Shown piece by piece: positions 45,001 through 54,827 of a stretch of DNA of 64,000 nt (positions within the stretch are counted from its first letter, which is position 1; each line of letters opens with the position of its first letter). This DNA is from Podarcis raffonei (lineage: Eukaryota; Chordata; Lepidosauria; Squamata; Lacertidae), in NCBI RefSeq assembly GCF_027172205.1, contig NC_070614.1, positions 50,284,001-50,348,000 of the forward strand. Direction: 5' to 3'. The notes beneath the pieces were generated by a model. It searched no databases, was not told where the DNA came from, and worked only from the letters and a program-made list of their open reading frames with translations. A program made the translations under genes and the position numbers.

Positions 45001-48000
45001 ATTCTGTAGGTAGGAATGGAAAAGGATCTCTGCAGCCCCCAACCAGATGGAGCTTTGCAGGCGATATGGTTAAGAGGAGAAGCACATCCTCAGAATGCAG
45101 AGACTGGATGGTCTATAAATGGGAGAAGTCAGGCAGTCCGTCAGATTACCTGCTCCTGAGCTGCTGAGAGCTTTATAGGCCACAATTGTCCCAGGTGTCA
45201 GGTACCCCCCTGAGCATCCTTGCTGCTGCATTCTTCACTAGCGGCCACTTCTGAACCAATGCCGAGGGCAGAACATTAGAGCAACCCACTTTTTAGGTTA
45301 CCTGTGCATGGATCACAGTGAATAGGCTGCGAAAGAGCAGGGGGACCTGGTAATATTATTACCCTTGTCACTCAGATGACTGAGCCTCCAAAACCAGGCT
45401 TGAACCAAGACTGGAAATAGTATCTTCCAATATTCCCTAATTAAACACCTTTAATAGACATGAATTCTTTTAGGACTCTCATTAATGGAGTGGAACAGCA
45501 GGAAAAGTTCAGCAAAAACATTTACTTTTGAAATCCTTCCCAGAGATCTGGACATCCTAATGATATCACACAACCTTCGGGGGATTAAAAAACAACACCC
45601 AGTTTAAATAGCATAGATCCTCCCTGAAGAACTCAGGGAATTTAAGTTTTGCGAGAATGCAGAGAAACATCTTTGGCAATCTCTATAACCTCCATAAAAT
45701 CAATATTGCCAAGATTTCTTGTGAGAAAACAGTGGCAGCCAACTGGCTTAAGTTTAGAAAGAGACAGAAACCCTTTCTTCTCATTAAGATAAAAAACAAT
45801 TTTATCTGTGTTTTATTGTTAACTTTACTATCTACATTGCTTAGATTTTGTTGGGAATAAGTGGTATATGATTTCTTTCCACAAGTAAAAAGAAAAAGGT
45901 AGCAACCCACATAAATATGCCAGATTTTCTGGATTGCCCTTAGTAAGATGAAAACAACTTATTGAGTCTTCAGTTAATGAACTAGCAGAACTTTCCTCAC
46001 CCGTGATAGAAAACTCAATGCGGTTACTCTGTGCAGAGAGTCGTCTTGCACTGCTTTCTTCCATGTAGGCACAGACAAATGATTTCTTTGTTTCCTGAAA
46101 TTCTGCAGTGATTTCCAGGGTATTATTGAAGTCTTCTTGGAGTTTAGTCCACCCACGTTCTGCCTTCATTTCATAAAATAAGAACTTGGCTGCCAGCTGC
46201 CCTTCCGGGTGGGAGCATTTCAACGTGATCCGTTGTCCCTGGAGAAAGGTCTGTCTTGGAGGGATAATGGACAGCTCTGGAGCTGGTGGAGGCAGAACTG
46301 CATTGGGGAAAGGGAAGAAGTGCAAGGGGAAAATGCCATTCAGCCCCTTCCTTAAGCTATTCTCCTTTGGTTCCTCATCCACAAATTCTTTAAATGAGTT
46401 GTTGGTTCAAGGTATGCTTGTTTAGCGCCAAGAATGTCTTGGTCCTTCTTAGTCCTGCATTAAACAAATGCTACACACAGATTTCCACAATCTACTTCCT
46501 TGGGGTCACTATCAAAATCACCTGAACAGCATTCCAATAATTCTATTCCATTAACTGGTGGAACTTGTCAGCAAAACCTATCAATTTTTGACAAACATAA
46601 TTTCTTGAGGAAAGCTCACCTAAACAAGCATGTTTGAACCATGGGTTGCCAGATGCTGTTGGACTACAATACCCATCAAGCTGCTTGGTGGATGACTGAT
46701 GGGAGTTGTAGACCTATAACCTCTCTCTCCCTCAATAAGCAAGCAGATTAATGAGAAAAGGAAATAGGAGTTTGGGAGGACTACAGAATTTCTGATGATA
46801 TTTGAATTTTGTACATATTCAAATTCTATTAATAAAATTCCCTTCCTGTTCCTTTGACCAGCCAAATTACTCAGTTTCAATCCAGCTTCCTAATTCAACT
46901 TCCAAGAGATCTGTATTGCAAAGAAAGACCTCCTCACCCGATAGCGAAATCCTGATGGAGTTGCTCTCTCTGGATGCGATCTCTCGCCCGGATTCCACAA
47001 TGTGGTACCTGCAGGAGTAATCTCCACCATCTTGAATAACCAGGCGCAGGGTGTGTGTGACGTTGTTCAGAGAGGAGGGAGAGGAGGGCTTGACTGAATG
47101 CAGATCCTGGTGGTCCCTGAAAAACTGGGTCCTTGATACATGACGGGTTTCGGAAGATGAGCACTTGAGTTCCACAGATTCCCCACTTGTATAGACATCC
47201 TTCTTTGGAGAAACAGAGAAAACTGGAGCACGAGGAAGGTCTGAAAGGGAAGTTGAAGGAGCAGAGAGAAAGAAAGAGAAGTTTTTGTGGCTAGCTTGTT
47301 AAGCACTTCTGTCTCCCTGGAATTCAGAGCATAGCAATGCTACAGACTTAAATGGAATAAGACTAGTTCCTATTCTCAGCTAACAGTTGGGATTTGTGTT
47401 CTGGATGGGGTCCAGGAATTTTTGATAGAGAATTCACTATATATAAGATTAGGGCTACAATCTGAGACTGTGCGACTTCCAGACCAATCCCTCCAGCACC
47501 TCTCCTTAATATACAGCTATATTAGAAACATAAACCAATGTTATAACACCTGTGCTCTCTCGCCTTCCCTAAGGAACCAGGAGGTTGTTGACTTTGTGAC
47601 TATATTCAGGGACTTTGCTTTGTGTTCCTTGGACCTGGCAAAAACAACAGAATGGCTTGGGCAGAATCACCCAGATGGTTTAGACTTTGCGTGTATCATT
47701 CATTCACAAAGAGAATGTTCCTCACCAGTGATCGACAGCACCAGCTTGGTGAAGACAAGAATATTCCTCAAGCGCTGTTTCCTGCCGTGTAAGCAAAGGC
47801 TGACACAGTTCTTCAACCTTGCCCCCCGGATGTTGTTGAACTACAACTTCTGCTAAGTTGGCAGGGGATGATGGAAGTTGTAGAGCAACAACAATATCTG
47901 TGCCCCCCAAGACTGAAGATCTGCTTAAAATAACCCTGCCCCTTTGCTACATCACATTAAAGCTCATCTTCACGACAGACTTGAATCTTCAGTATTGTAC

Positions 48001-50028
48001 TCTGTTGGCTTCCCCTAGGAACTATGATGGTGGCAGTTTTGTGACTATGTTGAGAGATCTTGGCCAGAGCTCCTTTGATCTCTCTCACAGTTACAACTAC
48101 CAAAATGGCTTGGGCGGAGTAGGAGCTATGATCCCCAAGATGGCTTAGCTGTTGTGCATGCAATTCTGTCACAAAGAGTACGTTTCTCACCAGTGATGGA
48201 CAGCACAACCTCGTTACTCAGTGAAGACAGGAAGAGTCCTCCTGAACTCTTTTCCCCCAGGTAAGCACAGACAAATGTTTTGTTTGTTTCCAGGTATTCT
48301 GTGGAAACCTCCAAGATATTTTCCGCCTGTTGTCCATACATGACTGGTACACCTCCTCTCTTTTCATAGAAATAGAACCCCGTTGCCCTCTGTCCTTCTG
48401 GCAGGGAGCATATCAATGAAGCCAGTTCTCCTCGGGCAAAAGTCTTGTGTGGAGGTGAAAGAGACAGCCAAAGGCCTGATGGATGTGCAGTCACAGTATC
48501 TGAGAAACAGAGGGAGATACAATAAAAATACAGTTTGGCCAGTGTTATGTACTGAGTTGAATAGGATCCAAACTGCAGCAGTCTGATTGGTCCTAGAACA
48601 ATAGGATCCAAAAGGCAGCAGTCTGATTGGTCCTAGAACAATGCAGCAGTATGATTGGTTGGCAGGAACTACCCAATCATGCTCCAGATAGAAGTGAATC
48701 CACAACCTGATTGGCTTACAGTAGAATTCCGGAATTAGCCAATCATGTGCAGCCCATTGTGTAAATAATGTATATAAAGCAGATACTTTGAGGGGACATT
48801 CATTCATTCCTCCTCACCACTATGAGCTGAATAAAGAGCATGAAATCACTTTGCGACTCTGAGTATATTTCAGCCAGTCCCTTAGGATGTCCCCATTGCA
48901 TTAGATGATTCATGAATCCCTATAACCTTCCACAATACTTCAATTACTGCTTCGGATTGACAGTCCCAACCCATCCCATTCCACCCTTTATTCCAATGCC
49001 TCTTAAACTCAAAATCAGATTTTGAAAGTCTCTCTCTCCTCTCTTCTCCCCTCCCCCCTAAAAACCCATTTGGACCTGGAAATCCCAGACTTAGAAAGCA
49101 GAGCATGAAGGGAAGTGTGGGGGATCCCTTTGACTCACCATTCACACCCTTCAGGTCTGGGACTTCAAGATAAGGGACAGGATAAGGAACAAATAGCCAC
49201 AACAATATATCCACATCTAAATTTTATGATGTGTTCACACTGACAGTATCTCCCTACCACTCAGTACTTGAAGTTATATTAATTGGATTACCTGCAAGGG
49301 CCATCATCCAGGAAAGAGCCGAAAATGAGGCTGAAAGAGAACAGAGGAGAAAAATGTGATGTTTAGATTATATAAAACGTTTTTGGCATCATTTCAAGTT
49401 TCATAATCTGGACTCCTAAATAGCCTCATACACGTTTTTTTTCCTCCCAAAGCAATATCCCTTAATCTGATGCATTTCTAGAAGTTATGTTCACAAAAAT
49501 ATGGATTTATAAGCACACTTTACCCCAGAATATTCTTCATTTTAAAATAATAAAAGTATCAACAACAACAGCAGCAGCAATAATGATGATGTAAAAAGAA
49601 CTGTACAAACTGCTTTGATCAGTGGTCATGGTGGAAATGAAAACCCCCATAAAAATTGTGAACCAAGCAAGGGCTTAAGATTGTCCATCAGTCCTTCAGA
49701 GATTGTGAACAAGCTATCAGCTACAGGTTTTTATTAGATTTTATTTTGGTATTTTTGCAGGAAAGGTAAAGGTTAAGAACAGCCAACTTTCCCATGCCAG
49801 TGACATTGTGTGGATGCTGTGAAAGATTTGCCTGAGACATGCTCATCCCTCCCTAAAGACCCACCTGGAAACAGAGAACAGAGGCAGAAGATTTGAGTAA
49901 ACACAGACAGTGGAAACTGGGAAGGGAAGTGTAGATAGGAGGCTCCAGAAGAAGGAAACGAGTGGGGTTGGAGGGGAGAAGAAAAGGGTCTTACCCAGGA
50001 GGACAAAGAGACGGCTAATTTGCTCCAT
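32289..50028 (-). CDS. Five-Ig-domain, stalked, single-pass leukocyte-receptor-like protein (14 coding exons, 793 aa)
   Basis: Exons (minus strand) are 50028-49995, 49330-49292, 48499-48191, 47240-46938, 46297-46001, 44667-44371, 43057-42761, 42450-42139, 41373-41272, 38445-38424, 37197-37153, 34496-34468, 33394-33237 and 32426-32289. They sum to 2382 nt, an exact multiple of three, with every border AG/GT. The signal peptide (MEQISRLFVLLASFSALSW...) is split 34+39 nt, as in KIR/LILR genes. Ig1-Ig5 (about residues 25-525) are one exon each, all phase 1, with paired Cys and F/Y instead of Trp in the C strand. A Ser/Thr-rich, probably O-glycosylated stalk covers 526-629. The membrane span (YPFLLPLAIGC...VFVVCIYRRKHK) has no charged residue, so coupling to FcR-gamma or DAP12 is unlikely. 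The tail has Y673 and Y754 (ATYSLL, ITIM-like but with Ala at -2). Exact orthology is not recognised; a LILR/CHIR/FcR-like receptor is inferred from domains and exon plan. Confidence -1.
32640..33175 (+). mobile_element. LINE 3' fragment with C2H2-like end, copy 1
   Basis: Blocks HQLRWTGHVVRMPDYRLPKQ, KKCSINTDNWETLACERSSW and CPHCGRTCGS followed by LHSHL are typical of a non-LTR retrotransposon ORF end. The clade is not assigned. It lies in the last intron of the five-Ig receptor. Confidence -1.
33873..34098. mobile_element. Tigger-like MITE, CTCGGG subfamily
   Basis: Complete copy with TA target. It lies in the intron between tail exons 34468-34496 and 33237-33394 of the five-Ig receptor. 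Confidence -1.
34771..34965. repeat. Two-copy tandem repeat (about 95 bp unit)
   Basis: GAGCACTGAACCACT occurs at 34777 and 34870. Both copies continue with ATAT-CAAGTG, CTC-TTATT and ATCTA-TTTGGGAA. It lies in a five-Ig receptor intron. Origin not recognised. Confidence -1.
35178..36158 (+). mobile_element. Solo LTR, TGTGGGA family, interrupted by an L1 fragment
   Basis: Begins TGTGGGACG and ends ATTCCCACA, flanked by TTTGT on both sides (35173-35177 and 36159-36163). Without the L1 insert it is about 590 bp. It contains splice-donor-like and U5-like sequence shared with the copies at 61368 and 62895. It is an old ERV-type fossil with no internal region attached. Confidence -1.
35632..36008 (+). 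mobile_element. 5'-truncated L1 inserted in the LTR
   Basis: Ends in an A-rich tail. The 14-bp AGAGATTCAAACGA flanks it (35618-35631 and 36009-36022), marking a target-primed LINE insertion into the older LTR. Confidence -1.
36164..37152. other. Five-Ig receptor intron
   Basis: SINE-like fragment (36185-36260), microsatellites, and otherwise unassigned sequence with no exon-like segment. Confidence -1.
36537..36610. repeat. (TATG)n followed by (CT)n
   Basis: About ten TATG units and then a CT run of about 30 bp. Open frames here are repeat artefacts. Confidence -1.
37321..37455 (+). mobile_element. tRNA-derived SINE
   Basis: GACAGAGCATGTGCCTTGCA and GGTCCTGGGTTCTAGTCCCG form a tRNA-like head. 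The same family is seen in pieces at 62800-62890 and 63215-63250. Confidence -1.
37790..38100 (+). mobile_element. tRNA-headed SINE with CR1-like tail, split by a hAT MITE
   Basis: TGGATAGCTCAGCTGGTTAG and GGTTGCAGGTTCGATCCC are tRNA box A and B regions. The tail is GGGGGTTGGACTA...GGTCCCTTCCAACTCTAG. It is not a tRNA gene, since no acceptor stem closes it. Confidence -1.
37902..38039. mobile_element. Fold-back hAT MITE inside a tRNA-headed SINE
   Basis: CAGGCACCCCCAAACTCGG / CCGAGTTTGGGGATGCCTG, flanked by GACTACAT and AACTAGAT. Both lie in the SINE's TTGGACTAGATGAT tail. Confidence -1.
38660..39440 (+). mobile_element. L1 ORF2 3' end
   Basis: A broken frame gives IWNTIYEELKKMLKY and FPKKPGLFLLGIF, typical of the L1 ORF2 C-terminus, followed by a T-rich 3' UTR. 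Confidence -1.
39743..40072 (+). mobile_element. Solo LTR of an endogenous retrovirus, copy 1 (330 bp)
   Basis: Starts TGTTATG and ends TTTCA, with a 5-bp target duplication TTTCT at 39738-39742 and 40073-40077. It has a TATA box (TATATAAAG), an AATAAA and a 40-bp internal tandem repeat bearing ATTGG (CCAAT-type) boxes. It lies antisense in the intron between the membrane-span exon and the 22-nt exon of the five-Ig receptor. It is young: it differs from the second copy at only two sites. No internal retroviral region is attached. Confidence -1.
40090..41130 (+). mobile_element. L1 ORF2 3' end
   Basis: The frame 40586-41047 reads CWRGCQETGNYVHMWWGC...FFWQSVFKEI, the L1 CWxC/HMWW signature, and ends in an A-rich tail at about 41128. 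It lies beside the membrane-span exon of the five-Ig receptor. Confidence -1.
41893..41937. repeat. (TATC)n microsatellite
   Basis: Eleven TATC units upstream of the stalk exon of the five-Ig receptor. Confidence -1.
42027..42094. repeat. (GAAA)n/(GA)n purine tract
   Basis: A purine-only stretch of almost 70 bp ending 45 bp from the stalk exon's splice donor (42138). Confidence -1.
42590..43168 (-). repeat. Duplicated receptor segment, copy 2 (Ig5 exon plus flanking introns)
   Basis: Exon 43057-42761 and its flanks match 46760-47400 (Ig2). Shared intron blocks include the run before the donor (ATATTGCAAAGAAAGG / GTATTGCAAAGAAAGA in plus sense) and GTACATATTC, plus similarity beyond the acceptor. 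This shows that the whole genomic unit was duplicated, not only the domain. Confidence -1.
43169..43388. mobile_element. Tigger-like MITE, CTCGGG subfamily
   Basis: CAGAGGTACCTCTGG to CCAAGGTACCACTG. It is absent from the paralogous position near 47380, which dates it relative to the Ig2/Ig5 duplication. Confidence -1.
43459..43950 (-). mobile_element. Possible solo LTR
   Basis: TGTCAAG...TTCCACA bounds a block that interrupts sequence otherwise paralogous to 47430. On the minus strand it has an ATTAAA signal before the end. No target duplication was confirmed, so this is tentative. Confidence -1.
44001..44242. mobile_element. Tigger-like MITE, CTTGG subfamily
   Basis: Inverted ends CAGTGGTACCTTGG / CCAGGGTACCACTG with TA. 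It lies in the intron between Ig4 and Ig5 of the five-Ig receptor. Confidence -1.
44668..46000. other. Intron between Ig3 and Ig4
   Basis: Mostly unassigned. 45090-45300 has weak L2-like strings (CTTTATAGGCCACAATTG, GCATTCTTCACTAGCGGCC). No further Ig exon. Confidence -1.
46760..47400 (-). repeat. Duplicated receptor segment, copy 1 (Ig2 exon plus flanking introns)
   Basis: Partner of 42590-43168. It lacks the Tigger-like element that sits beside the other copy at 43169-43388, so that element arrived after the duplication or was lost here. Confidence -1.
47700..47800 (-). pseudogene. Decayed Ig exon (Ig1-type) between Ig1 and Ig2
   Basis: On the minus strand this reads KLVLSITG followed by a GTGAGGAAC donor, matching the end of Ig1 (NEVVLSITG, then GTGAGAAA). 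DNA similarity to Ig1 runs on for about 60 bp (GAAGACA, TCCTC, GTAAGCA blocks) and into the neighbouring intron (47560-47700 against about 48000-48190). It is cut off by a hAT-type repeat at about 47826-47890. No full domain remains, so it is a relic and not a coding exon. Confidence -1.
48543..48872 (+). mobile_element. Solo LTR of an endogenous retrovirus, copy 2 (330 bp)
   Basis: Same family, length and orientation as the copy at 39743, with its own target duplication GCCAG (48538-48542 and 48873-48877). The two are therefore independent insertions and not the ends of one provirus. It sits antisense in the intron between the second signal-peptide exon and Ig1. Confidence -1.
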
Positions 50029-50970
50029 GCTTCAAGGATGGGGTTTAGAAGAAGCGGCTTCAGCAGCAACACTGAGCTGATGCATCTGCAACAGTAATCT
50101 TTCCAAACACACTGAGAAGAAACACAGTGGCGTTGCTGAGCATTCTGGGTGCGCCACTGGTGTCAAACAGGGCTGACCACCAGGGTGGCCTCAAGAAGAG
50201 TTCCCAGCATGCCTTGCAGCACTGAGCTGCTCTGCAAGAAGCTGTCATGGCCACTCTCAAATGCAGATGTGGAAGCTGAGAGAAATTGGGTAACTGATAA
50301 AATGCTGAGCACGTTAGCACCTACCATAGGGAACATAGGGAAGCTGGGGCTTTTAAAAGTCAATGGGGGATGACAAAAGATCTTTGAAAAACACAAACAC
50401 TCATTTACAGTTCTCAAGCACAATACGCACAGCATCACACCGGATGGAGGCGCAGCTATTTTGCACAGGATGAAACAGTCCTCATGCTGGCTTGTGGTCC
50501 TCGCTTTCTCTTTTGAGCTTATTTTTGGAAACTGGTTTTTTGGGGGCAGTTCGGTGACACGTAAAGAGCAAGAAGTGGTGATGTGGAGGAGAAGCAGAGG
50601 GAGGGCTTGAAAAAAGTGTCCTTGACGCCAATGCCTTTTACACGGGAAAAGAGGCAAGGCTGGCAATCTTTCTCCACTTCCTAATTTCACTTCTCATTTC
50701 ATTCCTCTCTTCCCATTAACCATGGCTTGCATGTCCCTGACTGAGAAATCCTGGACAATCTGCCTCAAATTATTCCCTTCCCCTCTCACAGAGTCACAAA
50801 CCTGAGGAAACCCTTAGCAAGCTACAGCGCCCTGAATTCTTGGAAGGAAGGAATGTTCTTCAAATGTGATTTGAAGGTATAAGTCTGAACCCAGCCTAAG
50901 TTCCCGGAATAAGAAAGCTTCAAACATTTGCCTCTGACAATGGGATTTTATATCTATCTATCTATCTATC

Positions 50971-51017
<47 letters not shown>

Positions 51018-51320
51018 ATCTACACAAGTCTGTAAGCAAGTCCTCCACCCTCTTCACACCCCCAAATGTCAGCTTATTTGATGCAAAGCATGTTGTAAAT
51101 GCTTGTGGTCTGGCCTGTGGCCAACAGCTCTTGACCGCCGTCACATGTCTTGTCTTATTCATAGCCTTTCTCCCACTTCCTCTGACTCTGGGGCTGTGAA
51201 AAGTAGAGTTTATACATGCACCTCTGCTACACCCAGTCACCGAAGGCTCAGCCTGTTTAGTGTGGCCCATAGAATCCAAATTTCTAGAAATTTCCACCCC
51301 AGTGGGGCAGAAGGTTCACG
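50029..51320. other. Region 5' of the five-Ig receptor
   Basis: Upstream of the start codon at 50028. It probably holds the promoter and 5' UTR, but no TATA box or CpG island is evident. A (TATC)n repeat is at 50948. No other gene. Confidence -1.
50948..51018. repeat. (TATC)n microsatellite
   Basis: Two TATC blocks with ATCATC breaks, upstream of the receptor gene's first coding exon. Confidence -1.
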
Positions 51321-51324
51321 GGGT

Positions 51325-51675
51325 ATGAAGGACTTGCTCACAAATTTACTGACAAAAATTATTCTAGCTAGGAAGTGGAAGGGGCAAGCAGGATATAAAA
51401 TGGAAGAATGGTATAAAGAGGTGTGGGCTATAGCTATGAATGATAAATTAACATGTGCTGTTAAGGTAAGACAGGGAATATAAGAAATGATTTTGAGGCG
51501 GTATGGAGGGTGTTTGTAGAATTTGCATTGTTTAAATGGAAAGGGGTCAAAGCATCACAAGAGGTGTTGAAATTCTGGGAGGCTGGATAGTTACAATGGA
51601 ATGATCTCGGTGGTGGGGCTGCACATTTTCATTCTGATTTATTTATGATTACTACTTTGTCAAAAAAGAAGAAAA
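51325..51675 (+). mobile_element. L1 3' fragment
   Basis: Repeats the 40790-41120 sequence (LLTNLLTKIILARKWKG, EEWYKEVWAIAMNDKLTC) with an A-rich end. Confidence -1.
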
Positions 51676-51714
51676 GAATTCTAGAACTTGAGAGTTGGAA
51701 GGGACTCTGTTTGT

Positions 51715-52165
51715 TTTTTTTAAGAAATATTTATTAAATTTTCCAATTTTTTAAACAAACAAACAAACAAAACAAACAGAAACATTAAACACAGGCATAA
51801 AATTCATAAACCATACTTTTAAATAACAAATTTCTCAGACCTCCTCATACTTCTCCTTCTTGTATCCCAATTAAGATTATTTGTTCAGCAAATCCTTCAT
51901 TTAAAGCATTACAGCTTATAACATTACCTTATTTTTCAAACCCTTTCTTTTCCCCATCTATGTTCTTATATATTATTGCAGCTAGAAACCTCTCAATTTC
52001 AATCCAACACCATCTAACTTTCTTAAATTTTACAATGTTTCTGTAAATAGTCCTTAAATTTTTTCCAATCTTCTTCAGCCGACTCTTCTCCCTGGTCACG
52101 GATTCTGCTCGTCAATTCTGCCAGTCCCATACAGTCGATCAGTTTCATCTGCCATTCTTCCAGGA
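51715..52165 (-). mobile_element. L1 3' end inserted in a CR1 tail
   Basis: Minus-strand frame [28 protein letters not shown]1-type sequence (GAGTTGGAAGGGACTCTG, then GAATCTTAACGAAAGCATCC) lies on either side. Confidence -1.
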
Positions 52166-52244
52166 ATCTTAACGAAAGCATCCATGACAGACACCCATCC
52201 AACCTCTGCCGAAAAACCTCCAAGGAAGGAGAGCCCACAACCTC

Positions 52245-52625
52245 TCAAAGCAACTACTCTATTCCCAACTCAAGAATGGAAAGCAAAATACAAAAGAGAT
52301 GTTTAAAGACTCTCTCAAGGCAAATATTTTTAAAATGTAGTATAAACACTGACAACTGGGAAACAATGGCCTGCGAGCGCATCAGTTGGAGAACAGCCAA
52401 AGGTGTCGTGGGCTTTGAAGACACTCGAACTCAGGACGAAAGGGAGAAACGCGCTAAGAAGAAGGCACGCTTGGCAAACCCTCATTGTGATCAACTCCCA
52501 CCTGGAAAACAATGTCCCCACTGTGGAAGGACGTGTGGATCCATAATTAGCCTCCACAGTCACTTACGGACTCACTGTTAAGACCGTGTTCATGGAAGAC
52601 AATCTTACTATGAGGGATCGGCAAA
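52245..52625 (+). mobile_element. LINE 3' fragment with C2H2-like end, copy 2
   Basis: Same family as 32640-33175 (KCSINTDNWETMACERISW, CPHCGRTCGS, LHSHLRTHC), shorter at the 5' side. Confidence -1.
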
Positions 52626-52694
52626 GAAGAAGAGGATGACCCTCTGTCCTAGATGCTTTAGTTGAGATTCCTGCATTGCAACTCTACAGTTTTA

Positions 52695-53400
52695 TGGTTA
52701 GATGAGGTTATACAGAAAATGGACAAAAAGGAACGTATTCCTGTACGCAACAGCAGCGGCTAGAATAGCAGGGGCAAAAAAAAAAAAAGGAAATCAGAAA
52801 AAAATACCTGAATTACTAGAATGGCCAGCTAAAATTTGTGAATTTGCGGAGATGGCAAAACTAGCGGCATCAATTAGAGGCTGCTCTAATCAAAAAACTG
52901 ACCAAGAATGGGAATGCATACAGGGATATATTGGTTTGGTTTCAGAGCTTAAATTTAACATGCAGTAGCCTGAAGGACACAAGGATACAAGAGACCATTA
53001 CAATACAAACGGGAAAACGAATTTAATAGCTGTTAACACAACAGTATGCAGAGAAGATTGCACCTGGGTGAAGGGAAGTAACGGGTATAGAGGGAGGAAA
53101 GTATAAGGCAGTAATTGGAAAACTGTAGAGGACAAATACGCCATTTAGGAGGTCAAGAACAAGGAATTAAAAGAAGAAGATTTAAGTTAATGAATGGTAA
53201 GATAGGGAAAATTGAGAAGAATTTAGTACAAATGAAAACGAGTCATGTTAATTGCTTCTGTCTTGGTTTATTTTGCTTGTAAAGTTTTCTGTTGTAAAGA
53301 TTTATTTTGGTTGTAAAGTCCTTTGTTGTAAAGATTGTACATAAAGCCAATAAAACAAATGACTAAAAAAACAAACAAGCAAGCAAGCAAAAAAGAAGAA
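52695..53400 (+). mobile_element. L1 ORF2 C-terminal fragment
   Basis: ATAAARIAGAKKKK, ELLEWPAKICEFAEMAKLAA and QEWECIQGYI fit the L1 ORF2 C-terminus. The 3' UTR ends in A-rich repeats at about 53390. Confidence -1.
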
Positions 53401-53904
53401 GAGATTGTACAGAAAATTAAACTCTGCTGAGAGTATTTCAGGGGCTCCTTAGGCCAATGAATTGGGAAACTGAGGGGAAAGAGAGGCAAATGTGACTTTT
53501 TCCAAGCTGAGGGAGAAGACCAGGAAAACAGGAGCAAGCCCCCGAATCTTCTGCTTGAGGCAGGAGGGGAACCCCAAGCCATCCTCTGGCCAGGGACCCC
53601 CCTAAAAACCCCTCATGGGCGCCTGAGGGAATTACATGAATTAATGGATTTCAGACTGTGGCTGCTTAGGAGGCCTCCGGATATGAGGACCAACCCTTCT
53701 TTTTCCAGACTGCTTCCCCCCACCCTCACGATCAAGAGCCTATAAATTTTATGAAATAAATCAGTTGCCCCTGGGAAGAGGACAAGAAAGAACTTTTTGA
53801 ATCCCCACGAAAGAAAGATGGCCGCCTTCCCTGCCTTGCCAAGGCTCCCCTGACTCTCCCTGAGGAGAGAGGGGGAGGGGCAGCTCTTCCAGCACTTTCT
53901 AGGG

Positions 53905-54045
53905 CAGGCTTCCTCAACCTCGGCCCTCCAGGTGTCTCGAGACTACAATTCCCATCATCCCTGACCACTGTTCCTGCTAGCTAGGGATCATGGGAGTTGT
54001 AGGCCTAAAAAACATCAGGAGGGCCCCAGAGGTTGAGGACGCCTG
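53905..54045. mobile_element. Fold-back hAT MITE
   Basis: CAGGCTTCCTCAACCTCGG / inverted CAGGCGTCCTCAACCTCTG with a perfect 8-bp duplication TTCTAGGG on both sides. Confidence -1.
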
Positions 54046-54604
54046 TTCTAGGGGGAGGAAAAAGGCGGGAAAAGGCCTCAGGCGGAGGGAGGCCTGCTCC
54101 TCGGCTTCTGCTCAGTTTCTTCATATCCCGGCCTGTTCTGAGGAGAAAAATATCCCCTTTCTGAGGAAAGTGTCTCATTTTGGAGGAGAAGAAGCATCTC
54201 CTCAGGAACAACCCATTTATTTTATTTATTTATATCTATACGCCTCTTGATTGCAAAAAAAAAAAGAACCCTCAAAGCAGTTTACAAAGGAGAAAGCAGT
54301 AAAACTGAGAAAGATTCGCAGGCGTACTTTGAAGCATACAAAAGTTGGAATGCTGAAATAGATTAAGATTTCCTCAGCTTTCCGTCATGGCGCTCCTTAG
54401 GTTTACTCTTACTCCATTGTTTTGAGGATGGGTTATAATAATGGACAGAAGCCATAGCATAAATTGGTAATTGTGCAGGCGATTGCAGGGAGAGAGGATG
54501 AGTGAATTTTGAAACCAAAGTTGGAAAAGTTATTGTACTGAGAGCAGCGAAGGAGGGAGGAAAATAGGGGGAACGTCTGAGGGGTGGGAAGTCAGCTTTT
54601 AAAT

Positions 54605-54605
54605 C

Positions 54606-54641
<36 letters not shown>

Positions 54642-54827
54642 TGTGCCCCGCCCACCTGACTGGGTTGCCCCAGCCACTCTGGGCAGCTTCCAGCATATAT
54701 AAAAACACAGTAAAGTTTTAAACCTTAAAAAGCTTCCCTATACAGGGCTGCTTTCAGATGCTTCCTAAATGTTATATAATTGCTCATCTCCTTAACGTCT
54801 GATGGAAGGGCGTTCCACAGGGAATGA
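54605..54827 (-). mobile_element. L2 LINE 3' end
   Basis: (ATT)n tail at 54607-54641, UTR and the last part of the ORF, cut by an L1 fragment. Confidence -1.

Noticed and set aside
47422-47856. Plus-strand 144-codon gene
   Set aside because: Overlaps the antisense relic Ig exon and a fold-back repeat; no splice or domain support.
39743-48872. The two 330-bp LTRs as ends of one provirus
   Set aside because: Each has its own different 5-bp target duplication, and the DNA between them is the receptor gene.
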